Positions 17,032 through 26,284 of a stretch of DNA of 51,425 nucleotides are shown in pieces. Position 1 is the stretch's first letter, and the number at the start of each line of letters is the position of its first letter. Under the pieces are notes generated by a model that saw only the letters and a list, made by a program, of their open reading frames with translations, ran no database searches and was not told the origin of the DNA. The DNA lies in the NCBI GenBank assembly GCA_016207825.1, contig JACQZI010000029.1:1-51425 (forward strand). Reading direction: 5' to 3'. The position numbers were made by a program, and so were the translations under genes. This stretch comes from Planctomycetota bacterium (lineage in GTDB: Bacteria > Planctomycetota > MHYJ01 > JACQXL01 > JACQZI01).

Positions 17032-17991
17032 ATGAAAGACAGGCAGCTCTTGGCAAAAACCATCCCGGCGATGGTATTGGCCGCCCTTATCCTTATGGTC
17101 GGGTGCGCCGTAAAAAAGACGATAGAGTCTCCCCCGCCGCTGAGGCCGGCCGTTCAGGGCAGAACCTTTGTGTTGGACGAAATCAAGTTTTTCGAAGCGA
17201 GCAAAGCCGAAGTCCCGGACGCAACTAAAAGAAAGTATTCGTTTGAGTTTGACCGTGATTTGAGCCGCTATGTTTATTTTGAGCTGACCGTGCAAAATAA
17301 ACTGTATGGTAAACAGGATAACAAAGTGAAAATTGATGCGAAATATTATTACCCGGATGGCAATCTAATGGGCGAACCGGTCCTGGAATACACCATCCCG
17401 CAAAGCTGGGATGTGGCCTTACTTCACCAGGGCTATGGATGGGATGAACCGGGCCAGTGGCCGCTCGGCACGTACAGGGTCGAGTTTTTTACCGGCGGGG
17501 AAAAATTAGGCGAAAAATCTTTTACCGTCTTCGAAACTAAAAAGCTCGGAAAGGGCCAAAAAGATGCTGAGAAAACCTGGACGAGTGGCAAGTGGGGTTT
17601 TGAAGTGACTCTTCCGTCTGAATACGATATGGATATTTTGGATAAGCCCGAAGGCATCCTTATCGCCCGGTTTTCTGATGGACAGGGCACTGTCAGGGGC
17701 ATTATTGCCAAGGAGGATTCTGAAGGCAGGGCCGATGACTACCTGAATGACGTTATTGCGATGCTTAAGGAAGATAGTGATATCGAAGTAGTCAAAAATC
17801 CGAAGGGCAATAAGTCCGCGACGGTAGTTTATATAAGCAATATCAACGGCACGGATTACCAATACTATGCCCGGGTGATAGATATTGGCGGTGCCAAGTT
17901 CCGGGTTGTGTTTTATTGCCGGAAAAACATCTACGAGGAACACAACGACATTTTTGAAGAATACGCCGACACGTTGGAAGAGCTGGAATAA
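17032..17991 (+). CDS. Predicted lipoprotein co-transcribed with the kinase
   Basis: The 319-residue product has an N-terminal hydrophobic segment ending in a lipobox, LMVGC, with Cys25 as the lipidated residue. After a Pro-rich linker, about residues 40-175 look like a beta-sandwich (YRVEFFTGGEKLGEKSFTV is a typical strand pair for exported Ig-like domains). About 190-319 is a second domain containing WGFEVTLP and ending acidic. No catalytic motif is recognised. AAAGGAGGAAG gives it a strong ribosome-binding site 11 nt after the kinase stop, so it is probably in the same operon and may present a ligand to the kinase's external domains; that role is inference only. Confidence 0.75.
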   Translation: MKDRQLLAKTIPAMVLAALILMVGCAVKKTIESPPPLRPAVQGRTFVLDEIKFFEASKAEVPDATKRKYSFEFDRDLSRYVYFELTVQNKLYGKQDNKVKIDAKYYYPDGNLMGEPVLEYTIPQSWDVALLHQGYGWDEPGQWPLGTYRVEFFTGGEKLGEKSFTVFETKKLGKGQKDAEKTWTSGKWGFEVTLPSEYDMDILDKPEGILIARFSDGQGTVRGIIAKEDSEGRADDYLNDVIAMLKEDSDIEVVKNPKGNKSATVVYISNINGTDYQYYARVIDIGGAKFRVVFYCRKNIYEEHNDIFEEYADTLEELE

Positions 17992-18074
17992 TAAAAACCG
18001 CCTCTTGAGCGTCGGGACAATTCCAGCTTCTTTTGGGATACGGGATACTACTATATTTTAATATCACCTTAAAT

Positions 18075-18102
18075 TTGATTTATTTGTTTATATGTCTATA
18101 AT
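18075..18102 (+). promoter_or_regulatory. Promoter giving an apparently leaderless HEAT-repeat mRNA
   Basis: TTGATT (18075-18080), 16-nt spacer, TATAAT (18097-18102), then only 6 nt to the ATG at 18109. Transcription should start at or next to the A of the ATG. No Shine-Dalgarno sequence is present. Confidence 0.6.
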
Positions 18103-18108
18103 AAAGCC

Positions 18109-20187
18109 ATGAAATACAAACTGCTTTTACTGCTGATTTTACCGTTTGTCGTAATGCTTTTTACCCCGCCGGCCTATCCGGCGGATGATGCAAAACAAGA
18201 GGCCGATAATTCCGCGCTAAAAGCCGATACCCAAAAACTAATCACTGAACTCGGCTCGGACGACTGGGAAACGCGTGAAGCCGCCCAAAAATCCCTGGAA
18301 ACACTGCCGGATAGCAACCCGAGGCTCAATCTGGATGAGTTTGAAGCATCAATCGAGGATGCCGTCAAAAACGGCGATGCCGAAGTCAGCATACGCGCTA
18401 AACACATACTCAAAGTGATTGAAACAAGGAAACGGGCACGTTTCTCCAAAAGCTTCTTGGAAAAATTCCCGGATATCTATTCCGAAATAGGCGGCATGGA
18501 CGCAGTTGATAAATTCGCCGTATTTAAAAAAGTGATAGAAAGCAAAGACCTTCCCCCGGAAAACACTTCCGGCGATGTCGCCGTGCTAATCAACGAAATC
18601 CTTTCGGATGGCGGGGCTGGCTTGGAATTAGGGCAAAAATACGAGATACTCGGCCTGGTCAATAAACCGGAGTGGCGCAATGCCGTTCGCCAGTCCATGT
18701 CGGGCATCAGGAAACTTGTCAGGGATACCGATCAATCCGTATCCTCCTATGCTATCAGTTCCCTCAGCAATATGGGCGATAAAGAATCGCTTCCCCTGAT
18801 ACGCGAATTGCTGGAGGATAAAGACGATAATATACGTTCCTCCGCCATCTATGCCATTTTGAATTTGGGGGATAAAGAATCACTTTCCCTAATACGTAAA
18901 ATGCTTGATGATAAAGACGAGAACGTGCGCCGCGCCGCCTTAAGCGCTCTGGGCTCATTTTCTGATGCCGAATCACTCCCAAAAATACGCCAAATGCTTA
19001 AGGATAAAAGCGAAAATGTGCGCTCCTCCGCCGTTTATGCCGTTTTAAATCTTAGAGATGCCGAATCCATCCCTGAACTGCGCAAGATGCTTGAGGATAA
19101 AAGTTGGAATGTAAGGCAGTCCGTTATTACTACCCTTGCCGGGCTTAACGACAAAGAATCCATCCCCCAAATACGCAAATTGCTCGAAGATGAAAATATG
19201 CAGGTCCGCGCTTCTTCCGTGCGCGCACTCGGCGCTTTCGGGGATAAAGAATCCCTCAGCTGGATACGCCAGACGCTTAAAGATAAAGATATCTCTGTGC
19301 GCAGCGCCGTTGCGGAAGCGCTCGGCGAGTTGGAGGATAAGGAATCCATTCCCGAAATACGCGGGCTGCTTGAAGACACTGATGCTTACGTGCGCGGCTC
19401 CGCCATCGAGGCGCTTAATCGTTTGGAGGATGCCGAGTCCCTTCCCAAAATACGAAAGATGCTCGAGGATGAAAATATATCTGTGCGTATTTCCGCCGTA
19501 ATTGCCCTTAACTCGTTTGTTGATGCAGAATCAATACCCAAAATACGCAAGTTGCTCGATGATGAAAATGCAGCTATGCGCCAGACTGTTTTCAGTGCCC
19601 TGGCCGGGCTTGGTGACAAGGAATGCATCCCCCGGATACGCCAGCTGCTTAAGGCGGAAGATTATAATACGCGCGGCTCCGCTATTGACGCCCTGGGCGA
19701 ACTGGACGATAAGGAATCCATTCCCGCGATACGCGAATCGCTCGACGATCAAAATGAGTATATCCGTTACTCTGCCGTAGAGGCGCTTGGCAAACTAGGC
19801 GATAAAAAATCCATTCCAAAAATGCGCGAATTTCTTAAAGGCGAAGATGAAAACATGCATTGCTGTGCCGCCCGTGCCTTGGGGGAACTGGGCGACATGG
19901 AATCCTTGCCCGAGGTCAGAAAACTCCTTAAAGAAAAATCACCGTGTCATTGCATTATCAGCGCGCTTGGCTCGTTCGGCGACGAGGAATCCATTCCAGA
20001 AATAACGCGCTTCCTGGAAGATAAATCCTTTTATAAACGCGGCTGGGCGGCGATTGTGCTGATAGAGCTTGGCGTGAAAGACAAAGCCACCGAAAAGGAA
20101 ATCAAGGATATTAAATTGTGCCAAAGGTATTATAAAAAGCGCGCCCGGGCGGCGCTGAATAAACTTAAGGCGCCTAGACCAGAATAA
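18109..20187 (+). CDS. Secreted HEAT-repeat (PBS-lyase-like) protein
   Basis: Residues 1-25 form a signal peptide (LLLLLILPFVVMLF then YPADDA). Residues ~35-220 are a helical N-terminal part with one early HEAT-like unit (SDDWETREAAQKSL). From residue 224 to 655 there are 14 consecutive units of 31 residues (unit 13 has 29), with consensus DKESIPxIRxLLED followed by xxVRxSAxxALGxL. The array should form a long curved solenoid for protein-protein contact in the periplasm. No enzymatic motif is present. It lies 117 nt after the kinase-lipoprotein pair and has its own promoter; a functional link with the kinase is possible but not shown. Confidence 0.88.
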   Translation: MKYKLLLLLILPFVVMLFTPPAYPADDAKQEADNSALKADTQKLITELGSDDWETREAAQKSLETLPDSNPRLNLDEFEASIEDAVKNGDAEVSIRAKHILKVIETRKRARFSKSFLEKFPDIYSEIGGMDAVDKFAVFKKVIESKDLPPENTSGDVAVLINEILSDGGAGLELGQKYEILGLVNKPEWRNAVRQSMSGIRKLVRDTDQSVSSYAISSLSNMGDKESLPLIRELLEDKDDNIRSSAIYAILNLGDKESLSLIRKMLDDKDENVRRAALSALGSFSDAESLPKIRQMLKDKSENVRSSAVYAVLNLRDAESIPELRKMLEDKSWNVRQSVITTLAGLNDKESIPQIRKLLEDENMQVRASSVRALGAFGDKESLSWIRQTLKDKDISVRSAVAEALGELEDKESIPEIRGLLEDTDAYVRGSAIEALNRLEDAESLPKIRKMLEDENISVRISAVIALNSFVDAESIPKIRKLLDDENAAMRQTVFSALAGLGDKECIPRIRQLLKAEDYNTRGSAIDALGELDDKESIPAIRESLDDQNEYIRYSAVEALGKLGDKKSIPKMREFLKGEDENMHCCAARALGELGDMESLPEVRKLLKEKSPCHCIISALGSFGDEESIPEITRFLEDKSFYKRGWAAIVLIELGVKDKATEKEIKDIKLCQRYYKKRARAALNKLKAPRPE
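18778..20073 (+). repeat. Fourteen tandem ~93-bp units encoding HEAT repeats
   Basis: The 31-codon units run in register from 18778; unit 13 is two codons short and the last unit ends at 20073. DNA copies are imperfect but share GATAAAGAATC-type openings, so copy number could change by recombination. Confidence 0.8.
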
Positions 20188-20245
20188 ATATATAAAAAAC
20201 GTCAAAGAAATATATATTTTCTCGCATTCCCGCTCTTTAATATGG

Positions 20246-20251
20246 TATACT
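20246..20251 (+). promoter_or_regulatory. -10 element 6 nt before the start codon (leaderless gene)
   Basis: TATACT at 20246-20251 is followed by 6 nt and the ATG at 20258, the same geometry as the preceding gene. No clear -35 was seen and no Shine-Dalgarno sequence is present. Confidence 0.45.
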
Positions 20252-20257
20252 ATTTAA

Positions 20258-20959
20258 ATGAAAAACCCATTCGTTTTAGCAACCACAATATGGTTCGGTT
20301 TCGCAGGGCTGATTCTTCTGTCATCCGTCGGTTGCGGGGATGTGAAGCTAAAAGCCCCGGATGAAGCCAAAATAAAAGAATTTGACAGTTGGCCCGGCGC
20401 AAAGGCACAAGAGTTCCTCAAAGCCCAGATAAATAAGAAAAAGGCGGATAATCCCAATAATGTCATTGAAGCCTCCCAAATAAAACCCGTGGATTATAAC
20501 TGGCACAAGACTTTCTTCCCTGATTACGCCGCGTATGATGTCACCTACTCTTTAATCGACCCGCGGGATAATCAAGTGTACGCCTACATAAACGAACGTA
20601 TTAGCATCGATAAAAAAGGCAATCGGCTCACTCCCGTCCAGGTTCCTTACGTCTTAAAATACCCCCAAATACAAGGCGCGCCTTTCCAAATAAAGACTAG
20701 AGAAGACGCCTTAAAATGCGCCGATGAATATGTAAACCTACTTTTGGAAAAAGCCTTAAAACCGGCGGACCTGAAAATCACTCAGGAAAACGATGGCAAA
20801 CAAATATGGCTTATCAGTTACCGTGCTGAAGCCCCCGCTCAGGAAACGGAAATCGTCCTTTGGGAATTCAGGCTGGTTACGGATGCACAGGGAAAACTCA
20901 TAACCGCGCAGGGCTCCTGCACATTTCCGGAGACGGATATAATAAAAGACCCTCGCTAA
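20258..20959 (+). CDS. Predicted lipoprotein of unknown function
   Basis: The 233-residue product starts with a lipoprotein signal: hydrophobic residues 5-22 and LSSVGC with Cys26 as the acceptor. The rest is soluble mixed alpha/beta. Around residues 145-215 the pattern REDALKCADEYVNLLLEKA followed by WLISYRAEAP and LVTDAQGKLI resembles PepSY-like folds, but this is weak. No catalytic residues are recognised. It is separated from the HEAT gene by 70 nt and has its own -10, so it is probably transcribed separately. Confidence 0.7.
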   Translation: MKNPFVLATTIWFGFAGLILLSSVGCGDVKLKAPDEAKIKEFDSWPGAKAQEFLKAQINKKKADNPNNVIEASQIKPVDYNWHKTFFPDYAAYDVTYSLIDPRDNQVYAYINERISIDKKGNRLTPVQVPYVLKYPQIQGAPFQIKTREDALKCADEYVNLLLEKALKPADLKITQENDGKQIWLISYRAEAPAQETEIVLWEFRLVTDAQGKLITAQGSCTFPETDIIKDPR

Positions 20960-21281
20960 GACTGGAAGAAATAAACTTGAGCGAAGCGTAATCCCGACCG
21001 TAAGTGTCTGGCAATTCTGGCTCCACCATATTTAATCAATCAGCCAACCCTTTCGCAGAAAGGGACAAATTATTTCCTGAAGACACCATTCTACTTTAAA
21101 TTGATGGATGTTCCCCGAAATGTAGTCCAGTAGGCGTCCCGAGAGGGGGAAATGAAAGGGAATGGCCATAACTGACCGCACTGTAATGGTCAACGGGTAC
21201 ATACAACCCGTATCCTTTTTGGAGTTTTTGAGTCGGCATTAAATTCGGAAGGGGTGGTTTCCTGTATCAGATGCTATTCCT

Positions 21282-21488
21282 TCAGCTTTTTAACCTTGCC
21301 AAAATGGCGCGGTTGATGGATATCCCGGAAAAATCATCGTTGGCATAAACGGCGAAACCGGATTCCTTATTCTTTGCCTAAGACATTCGCGCTGTTTTAT
21401 ACAGCTCTCCCAGAAAACCGGTGCGGGTCACTATATCGGCCAGATTGATTTTCCGGGCGTGCTCTGAACCATCAAGCTCGTTTGTCAT
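21282..21488 (-). pseudogene. Small ORF interrupted by an in-frame TAG
   Basis: From ATG 21488 there are 36 codons, then TAG, then 31 more codons in the same frame to TGA. Both halves look protein-like: the first includes NLADIVTRTGFLGELYKTAR and the second SGFAVYANDDFSGISINRA. AGGA lies 6 nt before the ATG, a hairpin lies upstream and a promoter is predicted at 21590-21563. The simplest reading is a recently inactivated small gene. TAG read-through or recoding is less likely, since TAG ends other genes here. I do not recognise the family. Confidence 0.5.
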
Positions 21489-21562
21489 ATTTTGTCCTGG
21501 CGTAATTCCGGTAGCGCTCCCCTTAAAAAATTAGCACGCTACCGAAGCATTTAATTACTGGT

Positions 21563-21590
21563 AGAATATCGTTATTACTGGGGTTGTCAA
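21563..21590 (-). promoter_or_regulatory. Promoter of the small minus-strand ORF
   Basis: On the minus strand TTGACA (21590-21585), 16-nt spacer, TATTCT (21568-21563). It would give a leader of about 70 nt that contains the CGGTAGCG/CGCTACCG hairpin. Confidence 0.5.
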
Positions 21591-21679
21591 GTGAAATGGA
21601 TTGTCCTGCCACCCGCCCGTATACGGATTAAGCCCTCTAGTCCCGCTTTCCCTCCCGGTGTATCATGAAGATATTTTAT

Positions 21680-21708
21680 TTGACCAGCCAACCAATGCTA
21701 TGTATATT
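21680..21708 (+). promoter_or_regulatory. Promoter of the GxDxY-repeat protein gene
   Basis: TTGACC (21680-21685), 17-nt spacer, TATATT (21703-21708), about 40 nt before the ATG at 21750. Confidence 0.6.
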
Positions 21709-21749
21709 ATACAGAAAATAAATAACTGTTATATACAAGGAGCTTGAAC

Positions 21750-23936
21750 ATGAGAAATGCGCTTTTTTCGGCTTTATCAACGGTAATATTTTTTTCAATG
21801 GCGTGTGCTGGAAACCCTTCCCAGCCGCCGGAAAGCAAACCCCAATTTTCGGAAACAGTAAAAAATCAAATAACGCCGGAAAAAGGGCGTGCGGAGCTGA
21901 AAATCCCTGAAGAGCTTTTGCGACGGGCTTGTCAAAACGTCGGTTACGGCGATAACATACTCGGTTTTACCGGGGAACAAATAGAGAGCCATCCGGGCAA
22001 GGCTTACCGGTTGGAATCCGTGCCCAAGCTCTTCGGTGATATAACCAAACTCCCCCGCTTCAGCGGGCGTATTTCCGAAAGTTTACTGGAAAATCCGGAG
22101 GATTTTACCGCTGCCGCAGTCTGCGGGTTTTCCCTGCTCAGTGTCTTATCCGGGGTCGGTGTTCACGCGCCCGGAGAAGACTGGGGAGTTGATTGGATAC
22201 CGGAAAAGGCCGTCATTGACGAGGCTTTTGAAGCGGTCCTGGAAAAAGTGCGCAAGAGCGGCATAGAAAGCCCGATGAGCGAAGGCAATCTTAAAAACTG
22301 GCAGAAATTGCCTGACGCAATAAAGAAATTGGCTGTCAGGTTGATCATTGCTTCGATCGAAGCGGCTCCTGTTCTTAAAGAGGCTTTTGACGATGAATTC
22401 CTGCTTAAGAGTATCAAGGCGGATAAGCTTGATGGACTGACTCCTTCCCTGCTCTACAAATTTTGCGCGGACCCGTGGGTAGGCGAGAATGAAGTCACCC
22501 CGCGTAGGTCATTTGAGGCAATGGAACGCATTGATATGAAGTATCTTTGTTTCGGTTCCCTTTGTTACCTTACATACGCGCACGGTGCAATTGAGGAGTT
22601 CCGGAAATGGAAAAAAGATAACAAGCCGGAAATGAAAGATTTCAAAGGATGCATTTTCCAAACAACTGCGGGCATGGTATGCATCGCAGGCGAGGGCGCA
22701 GATGAACTATCCGGTGATTATTCACTGATAATTGACCTGGGCGGTAATGATGTTTACAAAGGAAGTACGGCCATACCGAGGTCGCTGGTTATGCCTATCA
22801 GCGCGGTGGTGGATCTTGGCGGAAACGATACATACGATTCAGGAGAAGAACCGGCCGCGCTTGCTTGCGGGAATCACGGCATAGGCGCAATATTCGAGTT
22901 CGAAGGGGACGATTCTTATGCCTGCCAGAGTTCAGGCATCGGATGCGCCTGGTACGGGACCGGATTGGTTATCGATTATGCCGGCAACGACAGCTACAAC
23001 ACCAAAGATGTTTGGGGCGAAGGAGCCGCCCATATCGGTGTAGGCATGCTTATTGATATTGCCGGTGACGACAACTACAACTGCGTCAAGGAATCGCAGG
23101 GTTTTGGCGGTCCCTTCGGAGCCGGACTGCTTTTAGATGTCCGAGGCAACGACACCTATAAATCCAAAGGCGAGCTTGCTCCGAGTGTTTGGGGTGAAAA
23201 CCCGGTTAGCATGGCCATGGGGGTTGGGGTCGGTCGCCGTGCGGATTTTGGCGACGGACACAACCTTGCCGGAGGAGTCGGAATACTTGTCGAGGGTGCG
23301 GGAGATGATAACTATCAATCCTATGTTTTTTCCTTAGGATGCGGTTACTGGTGGGGATTGGGCATGTTTGAAGATTGCGGCGGCAATGATACCTATGGAG
23401 CGACTTATTATTCATTCGGGGCCGCCGCCCATTTCGCGGCTGGTTCTATGGTTGACCGTTGTGGGGACGATAACTATAATCTTAACTGCGAACGCGTCAA
23501 GGCTTCTTTCGGCGAAGGCCGGGACGGCTCGGTCGGCGTATTTTTTGAGGGGGAAGGGAATGATCGGTACCATGGATTGGAATATCGCTGTGCCGGAAAC
23601 TCCGACCTTAAATCAATCGGCTTATTTTGGGAAAGATGCGGGAATGATATTTACGAAGTGCTCAATGAATTTTCCAACGTTTCGGAAACCCCAATAATTT
23701 TCGGCTCCGCATGCACGGATAGCGGCGATAATTTCAAGGAGACCCAACGCGATACATTCCCCCATGTGGGCATATTCCTTGATACAGGCGGTTCGGACAC
23801 TTATTCAAACCTTAAGAAAGGGCCGTTGCACGAAGCCGTTGACAATCATCAATGGCAACACAACAAGGGACCGGTATTTTGGGGGTTTGGGTTGGATATT
23901 GATTGGTACCTGACGCCTTCTGGGGATAAAAAATGA
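21750..23936 (+). CDS. Exported GxDxY-repeat protein of unknown function
   Basis: The start at ATG 21750 is set by AAGGAG 7 nt upstream. Residues 1-20 are a signal segment ending SMACAG, a possible but imperfect lipobox. Residues ~30-310 are mostly helical without recognised motifs. From about 325 to 690 there are about twelve repeats of 25-40 residues, each with a hydrophobic strand, Asp or Glu, and then G[ND]DxY (for example DLGGNDVY, DLGGNDTY, DIAGDDNY, DRCGDDNY, DTGGSDTY). The spacing of Gly, Asp and aromatic residues suggests a parallel beta-solenoid that may bind calcium through the paired acidic turns, as in RTX-type repeats; that is an inference. The many Cys in the repeats are unusual for RTX. 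No enzyme signature was found. Confidence 0.75.
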   Translation: MRNALFSALSTVIFFSMACAGNPSQPPESKPQFSETVKNQITPEKGRAELKIPEELLRRACQNVGYGDNILGFTGEQIESHPGKAYRLESVPKLFGDITKLPRFSGRISESLLENPEDFTAAAVCGFSLLSVLSGVGVHAPGEDWGVDWIPEKAVIDEAFEAVLEKVRKSGIESPMSEGNLKNWQKLPDAIKKLAVRLIIASIEAAPVLKEAFDDEFLLKSIKADKLDGLTPSLLYKFCADPWVGENEVTPRRSFEAMERIDMKYLCFGSLCYLTYAHGAIEEFRKWKKDNKPEMKDFKGCIFQTTAGMVCIAGEGADELSGDYSLIIDLGGNDVYKGSTAIPRSLVMPISAVVDLGGNDTYDSGEEPAALACGNHGIGAIFEFEGDDSYACQSSGIGCAWYGTGLVIDYAGNDSYNTKDVWGEGAAHIGVGMLIDIAGDDNYNCVKESQGFGGPFGAGLLLDVRGNDTYKSKGELAPSVWGENPVSMAMGVGVGRRADFGDGHNLAGGVGILVEGAGDDNYQSYVFSLGCGYWWGLGMFEDCGGNDTYGATYYSFGAAAHFAAGSMVDRCGDDNYNLNCERVKASFGEGRDGSVGVFFEGEGNDRYHGLEYRCAGNSDLKSIGLFWERCGNDIYEVLNEFSNVSETPIIFGSACTDSGDNFKETQRDTFPHVGIFLDTGGSDTYSNLKKGPLHEAVDNHQWQHNKGPVFWGFGLDIDWYLTPSGDKK

Positions 23937-24048
23937 ATTCCGGTGATACTGATTAACTGACAAAAACCATTCTGCACTCTTTGTTCCAGAGACGACCCCG
24001 AATGCTGACGCACTCGGAACGCCTGATTATTTATTGCTGTGGAATCGC

Positions 24049-25977
24049 ATGAACTTAAAAGAAGACCTTAACCAAACTCAATACGAAGCGGTCACCACAA
24101 CCGAAGGGCCGGTACTGGTCATTGCCGGCGCCGGTTCAGGGAAAACCCGCGTCATCGAATACCGCGTCCTCCACCTAATCCAAAACAAGGTTGACCCCCA
24201 AGCCATCCTGCTTTTGACCTTCACCCGGCGGGCAGCCCGGGAGATGCTCTCCCGCGCCAGCCGGCACGATACCCAATGCCAGCACGTTGACGGCGGCACC
24301 TTCCACTCCTTCGCTTACCGGATGCTCCGTAAATACTCTCAATCAATCGGCCTCTCCCCGTCTTTTTCCATCCTTGATGAGGGTGATTCGGAAGAGGCTA
24401 TCCAGCGTGCGGCTTCCAAATTCGGTGTCTATGAAGAAAAGCCGGGGGAAAAGAAGCGCTTTCCAAAAAAGGATACCCTAAAATCAATCTTCAGCGCCAC
24501 GGTTAACAAGGGGTTTTCCGTCAATGATATCCTTTACCGGGAATACCCCCACTTCGTCCAATACGCCCCGGAGATAGAAAAAATACGCTCCGGTTACGAT
24601 GAATACAAAAAGGCAAAGGGCTATCTGGATTACGACGACCTTTTGCTTTATCTAAAGGCATTGCTGGCGGATGAGGCAACCCGTGATAATATTTCCCAAA
24701 AGTATTGTTACATCATGGTGGATGAATACCAGGATACCAACCGCTTACAGGGCGAGATAGTTTTTGCGTTGGGTTCAAGGCATAGTAACGTCATGGCAGT
24801 AGGTGACGATGCGCAGAGTATATACGGATTCCGGGGCGCTACGCACGAGAATATCATGCGCTTCCCCAAAGAGTTTCCAGGGTGCAAAATCATCACGCTG
24901 GAAAAGAATTATAGGAGTCTTCAGGGCATCCTAGACGTGGCCAATCCGATACTGGAGAATATGGAAAAGAAATACCCCAAGCGGCTGGTCTCCGCGCAGG
25001 AATGTAGCGGCGGGAGGCCGATAATGAATTATTTCGCCAATGCCTATGACGAGGCGGAATGGATTGCCGGGACAATCCGCAATCTTTTAACCAAGGGGTT
25101 TTCAGCCGATGAGATTGCTGTTCTTTACCGGGCATCCCACCTTTCCATACCGCTACAGGCGGAGCTTGCTAAAAACGGGGTGGATTTTCGGGTCTTCGGC
25201 GGCTTGCGTTTTTACGAGCTGGCTCATACCAAAGACGTAATGGCATATCTTAAGATTATTACCAATCACCGGGACGAGCTTGCTTGGCACCGGGTGCTGA
25301 CCATGGTTGATGGGATAGGTCCGGCCACCGCGGATAAGATAATAGGAGAAATCATTGCCTGCACAGATATGGGCGCGGCCGTGACACGCGTTTTGGCCAA
25401 ATATGGCGCAGGGTACAAATACTCTGTGGAATTGAAAAAACTGATAACATTCCTTAAGGCAATCAGCGACAAGAAGTGTGGAATTGTGGAACAGTTGTCA
25501 CAGGTAGTAGGACAATACACCCCGATAATGGAAGAGAAGTTTGACGACTGGCCCCAGCGGGCAACCGATTTGGAGGCATTGGAGCGGTTGATTACGCATT
25601 ACCATTCCTTAAAAGATTTTCTGGCGGATTTGGCAATTGAGCCGCCGGAAAAGCGAGGGATAGATTTTAAAACAGAGGATAAAGCCGTAACGCTTTCCAC
25701 GATACATTCCGCCAAGGGGTTAGAATGGGGCACGGTTTTTATCATCGCCCTGGCGGATGGATGTCTGCCCTCCCAATTCGCGATTAAAGATTCAACAGAG
25801 CTGGAAGAAGAGCAGAGGCTTTTATATGTGGCGGTGACGCGTGCGAAGAATAACCTGTGGCTTTCGCTTCCCATGGAAACGGAGAGGGCCGATCTGCCAC
25901 GCGTAAATAAGCTCTGCCGTTTTCTGGCCGTGCCGAATGTGCTTGAAAAGATAAGTGAACAAGGCGTGTATTATTGA
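24049..25977 (+). CDS. UvrD/PcrA-like superfamily 1 DNA helicase
   Basis: The 642-residue product has the SF1A motifs in order: Q-motif LNQTQYEAV (7-15), Walker A AGAGSGKT (26-33), TFTRRAAREM, GGTFHSFAYRML, Walker B DEYQDTN (225-231), GDDAQSIYGFRGA, NYRS, AVLYRASHLS, and the C-terminal LSTIHSAKGLEW and LLYVAVTRAK. It unwinds DNA 3' to 5' in repair or replication restart. It lacks the extended C-terminus of full UvrD or PcrA and has no nuclease domain, so a paralogue or short PcrA is likely. I chose ATG 24049; a TTG 15 nt upstream is also in frame. There is no evident ribosome-binding site and no clear promoter in the 112-nt gap before it. Confidence 0.92.
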   Translation: MNLKEDLNQTQYEAVTTTEGPVLVIAGAGSGKTRVIEYRVLHLIQNKVDPQAILLLTFTRRAAREMLSRASRHDTQCQHVDGGTFHSFAYRMLRKYSQSIGLSPSFSILDEGDSEEAIQRAASKFGVYEEKPGEKKRFPKKDTLKSIFSATVNKGFSVNDILYREYPHFVQYAPEIEKIRSGYDEYKKAKGYLDYDDLLLYLKALLADEATRDNISQKYCYIMVDEYQDTNRLQGEIVFALGSRHSNVMAVGDDAQSIYGFRGATHENIMRFPKEFPGCKIITLEKNYRSLQGILDVANPILENMEKKYPKRLVSAQECSGGRPIMNYFANAYDEAEWIAGTIRNLLTKGFSADEIAVLYRASHLSIPLQAELAKNGVDFRVFGGLRFYELAHTKDVMAYLKIITNHRDELAWHRVLTMVDGIGPATADKIIGEIIACTDMGAAVTRVLAKYGAGYKYSVELKKLITFLKAISDKKCGIVEQLSQVVGQYTPIMEEKFDDWPQRATDLEALERLITHYHSLKDFLADLAIEPPEKRGIDFKTEDKAVTLSTIHSAKGLEWGTVFIIALADGCLPSQFAIKDSTELEEEQRLLYVAVTRAKNNLWLSLPMETERADLPRVNKLCRFLAVPNVLEKISEQGVYY

Positions 25978-25982
25978 ATCAA

Positions 25983-26237
25983 TTATTTATACCTGATTTT
26001 TAAAGACAGGATGGAGAGAACCAAAAGCAGGCTGACCGCATTGGCTAAGATAATAGGCAGGTCTTTTTTAATAATGCCGTATCCCAGCCATAAAGCAACC
26101 CCGATAGCAAGGGTTGAAAAGGTAAGCAAAGAGATATCTTTGGTATGGCGGGAGCGCCAGCTTTTTATTGCCTGCGGCAGAAAAGAAAACGTGGTAAGGA
26201 TGCCGGCAAGCAGTCCTAAAATGGTAATATAATCCAT
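25983..26237 (-). CDS. SemiSWEET sugar transporter
   Basis: This 84-residue protein has three membrane helices and the PQ-loop signature FSFLPQAIKSW (Pro21-Gln22). Trp50 and Asn66 correspond to the conserved Trp/Asn pair of the sugar pocket in SemiSWEETs such as the Leptospira protein. Two subunits form one passive transport path for small sugars across the inner membrane. It is the last gene of a minus-strand group and converges with the helicase gene 5 nt away. There is no obvious ribosome-binding site; the short spacer upstream holds AATAGTT repeats and a small hairpin (arms 26251-26257 and 26267-26273). Confidence 0.9.
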   Translation of the reverse strand: MDYITILGLLAGILTTFSFLPQAIKSWRSRHTKDISLLTFSTLAIGVALWLGYGIIKKDLPIILANAVSLLLVLSILSLKIRYK

Positions 26238-26284
26238 GGCTTAATAGTTCAATAGTTCAACGGTTAAACTATTCATTCGTTTGG

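Larger units (their letters stand above)
20960..21749. other. 790-nt intergenic region with a minus-strand ORF remnant and promoters
   Basis: No intact gene over 60 codons is present. It contains a minus-strand small ORF with in-frame TAG (21282-21488), a hairpin before it (arms CGGTAGCG 21509-21516 and CGCTACCG 21537-21544), a minus promoter, the promoter of the following gene, and a weak terminator-like hairpin (ACGGGT 21193-21198, ACCCGT 21206-21211, then TTTTT). In 20960-21190 I see no recognisable feature. Confidence 0.6.
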
